Positions 10,328 through 20,345 of a DNA stretch of 25,643 nucleotides are shown piece after piece. This DNA is from JBDHUX01 sp039809405. Lineage in GTDB: Bacteria; Patescibacteriota; Gracilibacteria; Absconditabacterales; Absconditicoccaceae. Every line of letters begins with the position of its first letter. The stretch's first letter is position 1. A program made the position numbers and the translations under genes. The stretch is taken from the NCBI GenBank assembly GCA_039809405.1, contig JBDHUX010000004.1, positions 1 through 25,643 on the forward strand. The letters are read 5' to 3'. Under the pieces are notes generated by a model, which searched no databases, was not told where the DNA came from, and saw only the letters and a program-made list of their open reading frames with translations.

Positions 10328-10373
10328 ATCAAAATTATAATTAATTTTACAGATTATTTATATCCAAATTATA

Positions 10374-10402
10374 AAACCCTCTATGCGAGGGTTTGTTTTT
10401 TT
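10374..10402 (+). terminator. Strong intrinsic terminator after the pilin/TPM operon
   Basis: AAACCCTC-TATGC-GAGGGTTT (8-bp stem) followed by GTTTTTTT. Its reverse complement is followed by TTTT, so it may also serve the convergent gene at 10444-11238. Confidence 0.9.
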
Positions 10403-10443
10403 ATCCTATTGTTTAGTCTACCCTGTTGACTTAGTCCTATATA

Positions 10444-11238
10444 TTATCATCATACGTTTAGTTCTTGCGACTCTTCTGGAGTGATCGGTCATTTACAGTC
10501 TAATTTACAAAGTATATTACCATATTTATCTTTTTCGCTACTTTGGCAGATATTATCTCCACAGTATGGTATCTTGCCACAGTCGTTATTGCACATAGGA
10601 TTTGTGTACTTTCCATCCTCGCTTTCTATGCAATGATATCAAACACTATATGATCATGTATATATCTCTACACAATCGTATCTAGCTCAAGACGAAATTT
10701 CTATCATACATATACTATCGCATCCATCTCAATTTTGTGTATTTCAATCGTCGCACTGTTCGCCATTTTCTAGTACACCGTTTCCACATATAGTTCATCA
10801 TGTAATCACATTTATATCCCATGAACATCAACTATATGCCATACATAATCATTTATATGGTGAGTTTTGTATGCTAAAACTATAGTTCGATGGATTTACA
10901 ATTATATCAGATCCGGCATTGGACCATATAAGTATGTTATTGTATTCTGGTGTATGTGGGGTACAATTGATTTCATATTCTCAATCTATTATATCATAAA
11001 CTCATCCATGATCAGATGGAGTATAATCCACAATGCCATTTCCTATTAGAGTTAATTTGTAAGGACATTCATTTTCTAATAAATTATCCTTATTAGTTTG
11101 GATAGAGGATTGTACACTAAAAGTGTCATTTTGACTTGTAGCATTCATAAATTTATTTCAAATTATGACAACTCATCATATTAATAGAATTGCTGGTGTC
11201 ATAACTCATATGCCCCTAAGTATTGTTTTAAAATTCAT
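10444..11238 (-). CDS. Membrane-anchored protein with a DUF4215 (Myxococcus-type) cysteine-rich repeat
   Basis: 264 residues ending Gly-Gly-TAA. An N-terminal helix (GVMTPAILLIGGVVIIG) anchors or exports it. The middle contains CGNGVLENGEQCDDGN, then NGDGCDSIC, the consensus of the DUF4215/myxo-type disulfide repeat (CGNG..E.GEqCDDGN..dGC...C). Later Cys pairs (NPMCNNDCGK, YCGDNICQSS, LCKLDCKG) suggest further disulfide-linked turns. These repeats occur in large secreted proteins of several phyla; a single clear copy is unusual. Most glycines here are TGA, including several inside the motif. The function is probably extracellular binding or adhesion (inference). Confidence 0.8.
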
Positions 11239-11366
11239 TAATTTAATAGTTTAATATAATTAATAAAAATAATCTTAGTTTACAATATAATTTAGATAAA
11301 CTAGATGTATATAGTCACATATTTATTATATTCTGATTATTTACAATTATAATTACTATAAATAAT

Positions 11367-11400
11367 TTGACAAATCATAATATTGTATGTATAATACAAT
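11367..11400 (+). promoter_or_regulatory. Consensus sigma70 promoter with a dyad over the -10
   Basis: TTGACA (11367-11372), 17 nt, TATAAT (11390-11395): an exact consensus promoter for the transglycosylase gene at 11434. The dyad ATTGTAT-N5-ATACAAT (11382-11400) covers the -10 box and looks like an operator. Confidence 0.8.
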
Positions 11401-11433
11401 ATATAAAATTACGTTATATCATAATTGCTTTAT

Positions 11434-12813
11434 ATGTCTATGGATACAATTCATAATAATCAAAATGATAACAACAGAAAATCGCTTAATGGTCCGAAGC
11501 AGTTGCTTGTTGCCTTAGGTATAGTATGAGCACTGTTATGATATAACAGATCTTCTATAGGCAATAACTTGGAAAGTAATTATCATAAAGAAATTGTGGA
11601 AACCATAGAGCCAAAAGAACCACTCGAGGAATGAGTATATTATTCTGACGCTGAAGACTTAGGCAGCAACAGTATGTGACATATATATCAAGAAAAATAC
11701 CGACATAATATACCTACTTTGAAACTATCATCAAGCGATATCTATAAAAAACCTCTTGATCTAAATTATAAAAATATTATAAAAGATAAAAAAATAAGCA
11801 TAGATCGATCATCTAGTGATGTCACCAATCGTGTTGTAAGAGTTTTAAGATTTGCAGATATATCTGACAAAATAGAATCTCTATACGGTATACCAAATGG
11901 TCTACTTCTTGCTCTCGCAGCACACGAAAGTACCTGAAATCCACTTTTGCCAAATTTATGATGAGATGGTTGAGCATGACTATCGCATATACAATGAATC
12001 AACGCGAAGAGGTTTTGATTATCTACTTTACCACTATATAATAACAAGATGGTAGATCGTGAACATGGCAAAAAGATAAAACAGGCACTCGAAAAATCAT
12101 CTATGCATATGGAGTATATGATAGATAAAGACGATAGGTTTCACCCAGTGCTTGGACTTGATGTAGTATGAAGATTTATACTTGATTTAAAAAGATGGAA
12201 ATCAAGAAACCACTCATGACAAGACTTATGGCTACATATACTCAAATGATATTCTGGCAGGTGAGATAGTTATATCTATGAAATACTAGATTACTGGTAT
12301 ACGATACAATCTTATAGATGAAAAAAATTACCAAGATTTTCTGAATGATATGAAAATTATATCAAGTGATTAGAAAATAATGTAGATATAAGAAAAAAAC
12401 TTATAGACGGTGAAGATGTGGTAGAATGAACTAGAACTCATACATGATTTAGGTCACAAATAGATGGTCAGTCAGTCTCTACAGAAGAATATTTCCAATA
12501 TTTTAAAGATCGTCTAGTAAATTATGAGTTTGATAAGTATAGTGCTTTTATGGATAGAAAAGCTATATTTACTTCTTATAATATCATAGATCAAAATGTG
12601 ATCAACTCTCAATGATTTAGGATATATAAAAAGACCAATACTTCCAATATAAGTGATCTTATAGACTTATTGAATGATCTTAATAACTGATCATATAAGA
12701 GGGTTGGTGCTGACAATATAGTAGATAGGAATGGTAATCCTTTGGATATTTTATCAAAAAATAAGATAGTATATATCAAGATAAGGTTTATACCACAAGA
12801 TATTACTAGATAA
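11434..12813 (+). CDS. Lytic transglycosylase-like (SLT-fold) membrane protein
   Basis: 459 residues. A short polar N-terminus precedes a helix (QLLVALGIVGALLG), then a linker of about 90 residues. An SLT-like domain follows from about residue 155: GIPNGLLLALAAHESTGNPL has the catalytic-Glu ES motif, and GGDGGAGLSHIQGIN matches the downstream GA.GL.QI motif. A helix with FHPVLGLDVVGRFI and GYSGRGDSYI fits the later part of lysozyme-fold transglycosylases. The C-terminal 150 residues are not recognised; the final RIYKKTNTSNISDLIDLLN stretch is faintly LysM-like. It would cut peptidoglycan glycan strands, as VirB1-type enzymes do for envelope-spanning machines. Most domain glycines are TGA. Confidence 0.75.
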
Positions 12814-12817
12814 TTGT

Positions 12818-13186
12818 TTATCTTAGGTCTTCCAATATTTCTACTATTTGCTCCAATATCCTCTTATATTTAATTTCTTCCTTTTCTATCTTTCTGTTTT
12901 CTTTCCTCTCTTTTCTATTTATCTTTATCGCGTCTCATGCTTTCTTGTGATTTAATTGTGTAAATGTAATCCCTCTTTCTCAATAATTTATGGATATATT
13001 GTGTCATTTTTCTGGATTTATGATTATCTTACCTTGGAACAATTCGAATAGATCACTTGATTTTCATTTTATAAATATCCTGAAGTTATTATTTTGCAGT
13101 CTTTCTATTTTTAAATTCATATTTTTCACGTTTCTACCTTGTGTTATATTCAATCTGACATCTTCAGATGATTTCTTTTGTTTCAT
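12818..13186 (-). CDS. Small basic hypothetical protein
   Basis: 122 residues, lysine- and arginine-rich. ATG 13184-13186 has an in-frame TAA just upstream, which fixes the start. The N-terminal half has alternating strands (LKIERLQNNNFRIFIKG; GKIIINPEKGHNISINYGE). The C-terminal half is a strongly charged helix (KINRKERKENRKIEKEEIKY, then LEQIVEILEDL). No family is recognised; nucleic-acid binding is possible from composition only. Its stop is 4 nt from the stop of the convergent transglycosylase gene. It follows the Obg gene by 58 nt. Confidence 0.65.
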
Positions 13187-13244
13187 AGCTTATATTTTAT
13201 GATTATAAATATAGGATAAACTGTTTTTTTATATTCCATCCTTA

Positions 13245-14948
13245 CTATATCTCAAATTTAATTATTTTCTTCTGGGGTATGTCGTATTCACTTTGTACTA
13301 TGATAAGATCTCCATTTTTTATTCCATTTTTTATAAATCGATTTATAGTATGATTTTTTTTCATTACTTTCCAAAATCGTTGTTCTGCAAGTATCTTACC
13401 TCGCATCATCTGATATGATAATCTAGAAAACTCTGGATCATAAACATACCGTACTTTTTTATTTCTATGTGATACTATTTCTCTCTCATCGTCTCAATTA
13501 CTTTCTGTATCTTTTTCTCTATCATTAATTTGATACTTATTGTCGCGACCATCATCTTGATTATCGTCATCATAACCATACTTGAACAAAATATCTTTGG
13601 TTTCTGGATCATCAAATTCTCATGCTAACTCTATATAAGATTTATTTTTGCCATCTATATTAACCTCATCAAAAACATAAAAGGATTGTGACCTTGTACT
13701 TTTTAATATATCTGCTAGGAAATATACTAATTCGCCTTTATTTTCTTGTATGACGGTATTGTAAACTAGTATATTTTTAAGGAGTACGTTATTGGCTATT
13801 TTATGATATGAGATGTGATCTGATTTGGTGTTAAAAACTTTTTGTATGTAGTTTATGCATCGATAAGTATATTCTTTTATTATATCTTGATCATCTATAA
13901 GATCAGATTTATTTATGATCCGAAATATACTTTTCTCCATTATCATCACTTCCTTCTTATTTTCATATCTGTATATCCCAAATTTTATATAATCGTCATT
14001 TTGACTTACGCTGAAAGATATATCATCTATTTGCACACCAAATTCTTCTGATCAAATAAATCTATTTCTAATATATTCTATCAATTCATCTCGTAGCATA
14101 CCAAACTCCTTAATCCCTTCGTCATATCTTCATATATCTAACACAAAGCAAAATACTTTACATTTTAATATATGTCTCAAAAACTCATTGCCAAGTCATT
14201 TTCAAGAGCTGGCTCATTTAATGATACCCGGTATATCTATTATATTGAAGTCTATCTCAGGAGTTTTTACAGATCATAAATTTGGTACTAGAGTAGTAAA
14301 GTGATACTCTGCGACTTTAGCTTTGGTATGACATATACTATTTATGATTGAAGATTTTCAAACAGAAGGAAATCACAAAAGTCCTACATCAGCAAGTATC
14401 TGCAGTTCTATTTGTATTGCTTTTTTTTGTCCTGGCTCACCCAATAGTGCAAAATCTGGATACTGAACGGTACTGTTTTTGAAATGCATGTTACCAACTC
14501 ATCAAGATCATCATTTACATACTATATAAGTCTGTCCATGTTCTGTAAATTGGAATAATGTCTTAAGATCGTTTTTACTATCTTCTTCATTTGTTTGTTT
14601 ATCTTCATATATATTATCTCCTTCATTGATATCGCTATCTGATCGTCATATATACTCTTTTATAATAGCTCACACTGGCACTTTTAATATTAGATCCTCG
14701 GCTCATTTGCCGTATTTGTCAGTTCTTTCTCATCTTCATCCATCGATAGCTTTCCAAATTTTTTGATATTTGAAATGTAATAATGTATTTATATTTGCAT
14801 CGGCTTGAAGTATCACTGATCATCATTTACCTCCATTGCCTCCATTTGGTCATCACATAGGCACTCATGCTTCTCTACGGGCACTTACTAAGCCATCGCC
14901 ACCCTTGCCCGATTGTACTACTATGTCTATTTGGTCATAAAATTTCAT
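13245..14948 (-). CDS. obgE: Obg/CgtA GTPase, enlarged
   Basis: 567 residues, against a usual 340-460. The Obg domain is clear: MKFYDQIDIVVQSGKGGDG, then VPMGGPNGGNGGKGGS, and later CKGGSGGVGN; many of these glycines are TGA. G domain: G1 GFPSVGKSS (about 192-200), G2 HFTT, G3 DIPG, followed by GLGNEFLRHI, and G4 INKSD. An acidic insertion of about 28 residues (101-128) breaks the Obg domain, and extra sequence lies between G3 and G4. The C-terminal OCT-like region (about 470-567) has an Asp/Glu/Arg-rich insert and then NGIKNGDLIIV. Obg binds the 50S subunit and couples ribosome maturation to GTP level. Confidence 0.92.
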
Positions 14949-15098
14949 ATATTATTTATTGTCGTTATCCTTACTAAATAGTTTTTTTGGTGATATCAAG
15001 ATGAATGATATTAAAATAATCTGATTATAAAAAAAATAATACCAATGTGAAATGATTATTTATTATTTTTATGATATGATTCAGTTTATATTATGATT

Positions 15099-15440
15099 TT
15101 AATTTATCCTATCTCCCAATAAATTATCCATTAAAAAATATTTAACAAGAGTGACATGTAGACATCTCTCCTTATTACTTCAATATCATAGATCACTATT
15201 GTTTTCTATATAGGTATCTATATATTTCAGTAAACCCAATAATTCCTCTTGAATTTTTTTATCCTCTATAGATTTCACATCTAGTATTTCTAGTTTTTTG
15301 GTTGTGCTGTTTACAATATTTTTCCGCTCTTCGAATCATACTCTATCGTGTTCATCTAAGTTGGCAATAAGATTATCTGCTTCTGCTATATCCTCTTTTA
15401 TTTTGAGAAGAATATCATCAATAGTTTCGTTTTGACTCAT
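15099..15440 (-). CDS. Small acidic helical protein
   Basis: 113 residues from ATG 15438-15440. The first two thirds are heptad-like charged helices (TIDDILLKIKEDIAEADNLI; KKLEILDVKSIEDKKIQEEL), suggesting a coiled coil. The C-terminus is RCLHVTLVKYFLMDNLLG. There is no signal peptide. The family is not recognised. It has its own strong promoter (15476-15503) and lies 150 nt upstream of obgE, so it may share a transcript with obgE. Confidence 0.7.
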
Positions 15441-15475
15441 TTGATCGTATAAGTAAAAATTAAATTTATGCCGTG

Positions 15476-15503
15476 ATAATACTTTTGTTATTCTTATTGT
15501 CAA
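15476..15503 (-). promoter_or_regulatory. Sigma70 promoter of the 113-residue gene
   Basis: On the - strand: TTGACA (15503-15498), 16 nt, TATTAT (15481-15476). The -35 box lies inside the motif AAAAAATCTATTGACA, also found before groES and the 65-residue gene. Confidence 0.75.
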
Positions 15504-15605
15504 TAGATTTTTTTATTTTTATTTAATACTATTATAGGTCGCATGCTTTAAAATATAAATTTAAATATACTTATTAAGTATAAAACACATAAGTCTATAA
15601 AAAAA

Positions 15606-15678
15606 TGCCAAAGGGCGGAATCGAACCGCCGACACAAGGCTTTTCAGGCCTCTGCTCTACCAACTGAGCTACCTTGGC
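15606..15678 (-). tRNA. tRNA-Phe (GAA)
   Basis: Full cloverleaf: acceptor GCCAAGG/CTTTGGC (one G-U), D arm GCTC...GAGC, anticodon loop CTGAAAA (anticodon GAA), T arm GGCGG-TTCGATT-CCGCC, discriminator A. CCA is not encoded. A T7 run follows at once and probably ends the tRNA transcript. Confidence 0.95.
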
Positions 15679-15732
15679 ATATACAGATTATCTCCAAATA
15701 TATTATTTGAATCAATATTATATTTGATTTTA

Positions 15733-15809
15733 TGGTGGTCATAGATGGACTTGAACCATCGGCCTCGTCCTTATCAGAGACGCGCTCTAACCAACTGAGC
15801 TATATGACC
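15733..15809 (-). tRNA. tRNA-Ile (GAT)
   Basis: Acceptor GGTCATA/TATGACC, anticodon stem CGTCT/GGACG, loop CTGATAA (anticodon GAT), T loop TTCAAGT, discriminator A. The next three bases are CCA, so here the 3' end is encoded, unlike the other three tRNAs of the window. Confidence 0.95.
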
Positions 15810-15818
15810 ATCAAAACT

Positions 15819-15892
15819 TCGGGAACGCGGGACTCGAACTCGCGACCTCTGGTTCCCAAAACCAGCGCTCTAACCATCTGAGCTAGTTCCCG
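15819..15892 (-). tRNA. tRNA-Pro (TGG)
   Basis: Acceptor CGGGAAC/GTTCCCG, anticodon stem CTGGT/ACCAG, loop TTTGGGA (anticodon TGG), T arm with TTCGAGT, discriminator A. CCA is not encoded. First tRNA of the cluster behind the promoter at 15915-15942. Confidence 0.95.
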
Positions 15893-15914
15893 AATCATAA
15901 GACAAGTAAACTGA

Positions 15915-15942
15915 CTTATAAAAAAATACCTACTGTTTTCAA
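15915..15942 (-). promoter_or_regulatory. Promoter of the tRNA-Pro/Ile/Phe cluster
   Basis: On the - strand TTGAAA (15942-15937), 16 nt, TATAAG (15920-15915). The start would be near 15908, about 16 nt before tRNA-Pro. Confidence 0.65.
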
Positions 15943-16058
15943 GCCGAATTTCATAACCAAACTTTATAACTAATTTGATGTAACTATCTAATAAAGCATG
16001 GAGGAGACCAATCACTTTGCTTATATTCAGTTCTAACTGTGAATTGTATTTGTATTAA

Positions 16059-17069
16059 TTATTTAATGATCAAAAAATTTATAATCACATAAGACAGTCA
16101 GATGATGAGTAATCAAAGTAATATATAAAGTATATTTGATCTAAGTTTTTTGATGTTTTCTTCTTTGGTGGGATTCGTAATGATGAGATATGTATTGTAT
16201 ATAAGTAAACATATTATAATAAAGGCCAAGAATCAAAGAAAATAATTTACTATATTAAATATAGTTTCATAATTTCTATTATTTAGTATAATGCCTCAGA
16301 TGCTGAAAATACCTTGTGTTTCATTGATAGATCTGGTAAAATCTTCCTGTTTACCGTATACTACTTGTATTATCTGTTTACTCAATAATATAGCCAATAT
16401 GCCTATTATAGATGATATTATTATTTGTTGTCACTTTTTGAATGCATCATCTGATGAGTTTATTATTATATCTATTGATTTCATTAGTAGCATTATAAAT
16501 AACACACCCATAACAATATACATACCTAGGTTTAGAAACGGATATATGAGTTTCTCAAATAATTCTGCAGAAAGAGTATTCAAAGATCAAGACTTTATTG
16601 TTTCAAAAATATTATCATTATTTACTATACTAAAATAAGTGTTATATATAAATTTTGATCATTGTACGATTATTATGCCTACAACTCATCGGGTTATGTA
16701 ATCCGTAGCCTTGGTTTTCTGATCCTCTTTTTCGCTAAATATCAATTCATAAAATCCAAATATGGCAATAAGTATAGCTACTATTATTACTATAGGCACG
16801 ACATAGTCCATCATAAAATCAAATACAAAATCAACCATACCATATATTCCTCACTCTGGCACATTTCTTTCTAGATCTATCACATTTGGTAAATTGCTAT
16901 TTATGTCGCTTGTTACATCATCCAGTAGTGTATTAAAATTTCAAGTCGTATTTGCTCTATCATCTTGTATACCTGTAAACTGAGCATGAGATATTACAGG
17001 GAGAAATAAAGATAATCAGATTATCTGGACTAATACTGCATATACTAACTTTTGTAATAGTTTTTCCAT
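16059..17069 (-). CDS. Secreted multi-helix protein made of three VirB2/TrbC-like two-helix modules
   Basis: 336 residues. Signal peptide MEKLLQKLVYAVLV...VISHAQ (about 1-30), then a polar stretch of about 55 residues. Three helix-charged loop-helix units follow. Unit 1: VPIVIIVAILIAIFGFYELI, loop SEKEDQKTK, YIT-CGA-GVVGIIIVQGSKFI. Unit 2: GMYIVMGVLFIMLLMKS, loop NSSDDAFKKGQ, IIISSIIGILAILLSKQII. Unit 3: FLAFIIICLLIYNTYLII, loop NPTKEENIKK, ILYILLGLLIIGLSYVII. Each resembles the single module of the divergent gene at 17492. The CGA at 16689-16691 sits where such proteins often have Trp before GV(I/V)G. It may be a T4SS- or pilus-like membrane component; the family name is not certain. Confidence 0.7.
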
Positions 17070-17491
17070 ATTAATTTTGTATTTAATTATAATTACAACT
17101 ACCTATAAAATATTTAAGATAACTAATATCAGATCGCACAAATATACAACATTATGTAAATTATAATGATAATTACTTAAAAAAGCAAATTAATTATGAA
17201 CTTACTGTATAATTTATGAAATCAAGATTTTATAGGGTTATAATTTATTTTACCTCTTATTTCACCTTATAATTAGTGTACTATTTATAGATATGTCAAA
17301 TAAATTATTTTATGAATTATACAATATTAACACAGATATTTGACAAATTAGATAACATTCATTATAATTGTAATATTACAATATGTTTATATATTAAAGA
17401 TATCAAGTAAAAGTAATAGCTTTGGGAGATATGTGTTAGAGATATGATTAATTTATATAAATTTAAATATTTAAAATTTAAAATACCTACA
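17070..17491. other. Divergent regulatory region between the two VirB2/TrbC-like genes
   Basis: 422 nt, extremely AT-rich, without a credible gene. It contains the consensus promoter and palindrome at 17340-17382 reading right, and a leader of about 117 nt before the ATG at 17492. I see no equally clear promoter for the leftward gene; a TTGACA on the - strand (17299-17294) has no well-spaced -10. Confidence 0.6.
17340..17382 (+). promoter_or_regulatory. Consensus sigma70 promoter with a perfect 16-bp palindrome at the start site
   Basis: TTGACA (17340-17345), 17 nt, TATAAT (17363-17368). The perfect palindrome ATTGTAATATTACAAT (17367-17382) overlaps the -10 edge and the expected +1. It resembles the dyad at 11382-11400. 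Confidence 0.8.
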
Positions 17492-17941
17492 ATGAACAAA
17501 ATTAAAATTTACTTTATCTATATCACATGGATACTAGCAAGTGCATTTAGTGTGCTTGGTATTGGTAATATAGTTTTAGCACAAGATCCACCAGAGCTAT
17601 GATTTTTCAATCAAAAAACCGATGTATTACCTGCAGTTCCTCAAACTCCTACTGAAGAGTATACTGACTTAAGTAAAGATTCTGATGAGTGATGAGTGGA
17701 TACATTATTGGGTACGATAAGAAAGGCTATAAATCGAGCATTATGACTACTTGCTCTGATTGCGCTAGTCATACTTATTGTCACTTGATTCAATATGCTT
17801 ATTAATTCAAAAGATGATAAAAAAGTTGAGGAGTGATACAAGGTTGTCAAAAATATCGCTATTGCATTGGTCTTTATAGGTGTCAGCTGGCTGCTTGTGT
17901 CATTTATATTCCGGGCTATATGACAATTTACTGGCACATAA
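17492..17941 (+). CDS. VirB2/TrbC-like (pilin-like) two-helix secreted protein
   Basis: 149 residues. Signal peptide MNKIKIYFIYITWILA...IVLA|QD, then a Pro/Glu/Asp-rich segment, then two helices split by a charged loop: LGLLALIALVILIVTGFNML, loop INSKDDKKVEEGYKVV, and IAIALVFIGVSWLLVSFIF. This is the layout of VirB2/TrbC-type T4SS pilins, common in Patescibacteria. CGA at 17735-17737 (IN-CGA-ALGLL) and CGG at 17912-17914 (FIF-CGG-AIG) fall where Trp is usual or fitting. An in-frame ATG at 17444 would add 16 residues, but 17492 gives the better signal peptide. A terminator follows. Confidence 0.75.
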
Positions 17942-17973
17942 CTTATTATACATAGTTCGTTGTGAGATACATC

Positions 17974-18006
17974 AAGATAGGTTGAAAATATACCTATCTT
18001 TTTTAT
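17974..18006 (+). terminator. Intrinsic terminator after the VirB2-like gene
   Basis: AAGATAGGT (17974-17982) pairs with ACCTATCTT (17992-18000) around a 9-nt loop, followed by a T-run into 18004. Confidence 0.85.
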
Positions 18007-18064
18007 ATAAGTAAATACCTATAAGTATATATATTTTATAAATTTACTACATTCTATAAATTAC

Positions 18065-18481
18065 ATGAACTATCCAGATAATTCAAATATAGATATCCGA
18101 CCGAATAAACAAGCCTTAACCCCAAAACATAAGTATACCATAAAAGAGATTGTGTATGGGCTGGATCTATTTGATGATAAAAAGTACAAGGCATATGTTA
18201 CAGATGACGATCGTTATTATTACTATAAAAGTATTGATATGGAGACTTTATATCATGATTATCTAGATACCGTGATATTGCCAGATATGATCCCGCTTGA
18301 TCACATATTGGACAATATTAAGTTTGAATTAGATAGATCCGACAGTGAAGAAACCATCAAGTTATGCTACACCAAATTTATCTGCCTGGTATCCAATAAT
18401 TACCATGTCAACCGTTATATTGCAGAGTTTTACAAAACATATCAGATAGCACAAGCACTTGAATGATGAGATGAAAGATAA
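18065..18481 (+). CDS. Hypothetical soluble protein
   Basis: 138 residues, ending Gly-Gly-Asp-Glu-Arg-TAA once two TGA codons are read as Gly. Tyr- and Asp-rich (DDDRYYYYKS), helical in the second half (HILDNIKFELDRSDSEETIK; YIAEFYKTYQIAQALE), with no signal or membrane helix. The family is not recognised. It lies 71 nt upstream of gltX on the same strand and may be co-transcribed with it. Confidence 0.72.
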
Positions 18482-18552
18482 TCAGGTTATATTCATATCA
18501 TCAATTATTAACCAGTATAACTTCAAACATTTAAAGCATACTAAAATATCCT

Positions 18553-20256
18553 ATGTCCAAACAAGTTGCGGATTTATTATATCCCGATATAACAAATATC
18601 AAAACAATACTAGATCAATATAAGTCTAGGATCAAATCACCAGTGACAAGGATAGCTCCTAGTCCTACAGGTTTTCTTCATATATGAACAGTTTATACTT
18701 GACTTTTAAATAGAAATATAGCGCATAAGAATAAAGGTACTTTTATACTTAGAATAGAAGACACAGACCAAGCTAGAAATACAACCGATTACGAAAGCAA
18801 GAGTTGATGAGTTTACTCTATACTTGATGGTTTTAGATACTTTTGACTTGAGATAGATGAGTGAGTACATTACGATTGAGGTAGAGATATAGCTATGTTT
18901 TGAGACTACTGATCTTATGTTCAGTCTGAAAGGCTGGATATATACAAGATATTTGTAAAGTATCTTATAGGACAAGACCTTGCCTATCCTTGTTTCCTGA
19001 CATCGGAACAACTTGAACAGATAAGAGAAAACCAGATACTCGCAAAAGCCCCTACTTGAATTTATTGAGATTATGCTTTATCAAGGAATTTATCGTATGA
19101 TGAGATAGTAACACATATAGACGAGTGAAAACCTTTTTCTATAAGATTAAAGTCTCCATGATCACTTGGTAAAAGAGTTTCTTTTGACGATGAGATAAAA
19201 TGACACATAGAGATAGACGATAATTATGAGGATGTAGTACTTATCAAGTCGGATAATTTTCCAACTTATCACTTTGCACATATAGTAGATGATTATATGA
19301 TGTGAATCACTCATGTAATCAGGACTGATGAGTGGTTGCCATCTGTCCCAAAACATATCCAGATATTCCAAGCATTTTCTGATGTATTTGATAGACCTAT
19401 ATGGAAATATGCTCATCCTGGCCCACTTATGAAGATTGATAACTGAAATAAGAGGAAATTAAGTAAAAGAAAAGACCCAGAAGCCGATGTACAAATGTTT
19501 GTAGATGATGGAATACCACCGGATGCAACCAAGATTTACCTTATGTGACTTATGGACAGTAGTTATGAAACACGATGGATTTCAAACTTTGTAGATCAAA
19601 ATAATCCAGATCATCTTGATATCACATCTTTTGACTGGGAGTTGAAAAATATTAATGGTACTTGAGCTATGTTTGATGTACAGAAGCTTACCCATATCTG
19701 CGGTGAGTACATTGCCAGCATAACAATTGAAGACCTAATATTAGAGTTAGAAGCATACCTTACCAAATATCCAAATCCGTACATATATGAAGATAATCGG
19801 AAACTTGATATAGACTATATTAGAGATATACTTTGATTCGATAGGCAGAAAAAAATTCATACCAAATACAAAAATGTAGTAGATTATATATTACCATTTT
19901 CTGATAACTATTTTTCCAATCAATGATTGGATGATACTTTGCTCCCAGATATAGATAGGGGAGTCATAAAAGACTTCTTATCTTCATATTGTAAATATAT
20001 TTCAGATATATTATTTGCTGATTGAAAGATAGTCAAAACCAAAGAGGAGTGGTTTGAAGAGTTGAAAGGTATTGGGAAGGAGTTTGGATTTGCGCCTACC
20101 AATGCGAAGTTCAAAGAGTGATGATGGATTTGAAAAACTGGTGACCTAGCAATGATACTTAGAGTTTATTTGTATGGCAGAAGTAACACACCTGATATTT
20201 ATGAGACGATAAGAGTGATGTGAAAAGATAGAGTGTTGGAAAGATTGGGTAGATAG
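18553..20256 (+). CDS. gltX: Glutamyl-tRNA synthetase (GluRS)
   Basis: 567 residues, a little longer than usual (about 470-510) because of an N-terminal lead of about 30. The HIGH-class motif is RIAPSPTGFLHIGT (about 33-46) and the KMSKS equivalent is KRKLSKRKD (near 300). Other class I GluRS blocks are present: FILRIEDTDQAR, SIRLKSPG, FPTYHFAHIVDDY, MGITHVIRTDEWLPSVPKH, HPGPLMKIDNGNKRKLSKR. The stretch DSSYET-CGA-W and later NGTGAMFDVQKL aligns by eye with the NS.FE.W...sGALFD..KL region of GluRS, with CGA at the Trp position. It charges tRNA-Glu in the cytoplasm. An in-frame TAA just upstream supports the start. A terminator follows the TAG. Confidence 0.95.
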
Positions 20257-20278
20257 ATATATAAATTTTAATTAAATA

Positions 20279-20305
20279 AAACCCTCCACAATAGGAGAGT
20301 TTTTT
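20279..20305 (+). terminator. Intrinsic terminator between convergent gltX and ABC exporter genes
   Basis: AAACCCTCC pairs with GGAGAGTTT (one mismatch) around ACAATA, then a T-run. On the - strand the same stem is followed by TTTTATTT, so it may act in both directions. Confidence 0.8.
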
Positions 20306-20345
20306 GCATATAGTCAGCTTATATTCTTATATTTCCAAATATTAT

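Noticed and set aside
10137..10340. Standard-code ORF with an Asp-rich C-terminus
   Set aside because: It is a shadow of the TPM gene's glycine tail: runs of TGA read one base off give GAT (Asp).
15800..16015. 71-residue - strand ORF
   Set aside because: It runs through tRNA-Pro, which is certain.
17293..17355. 20-residue + strand mini-ORF
   Set aside because: It overlaps the promoter of the VirB2-like gene and has no support.
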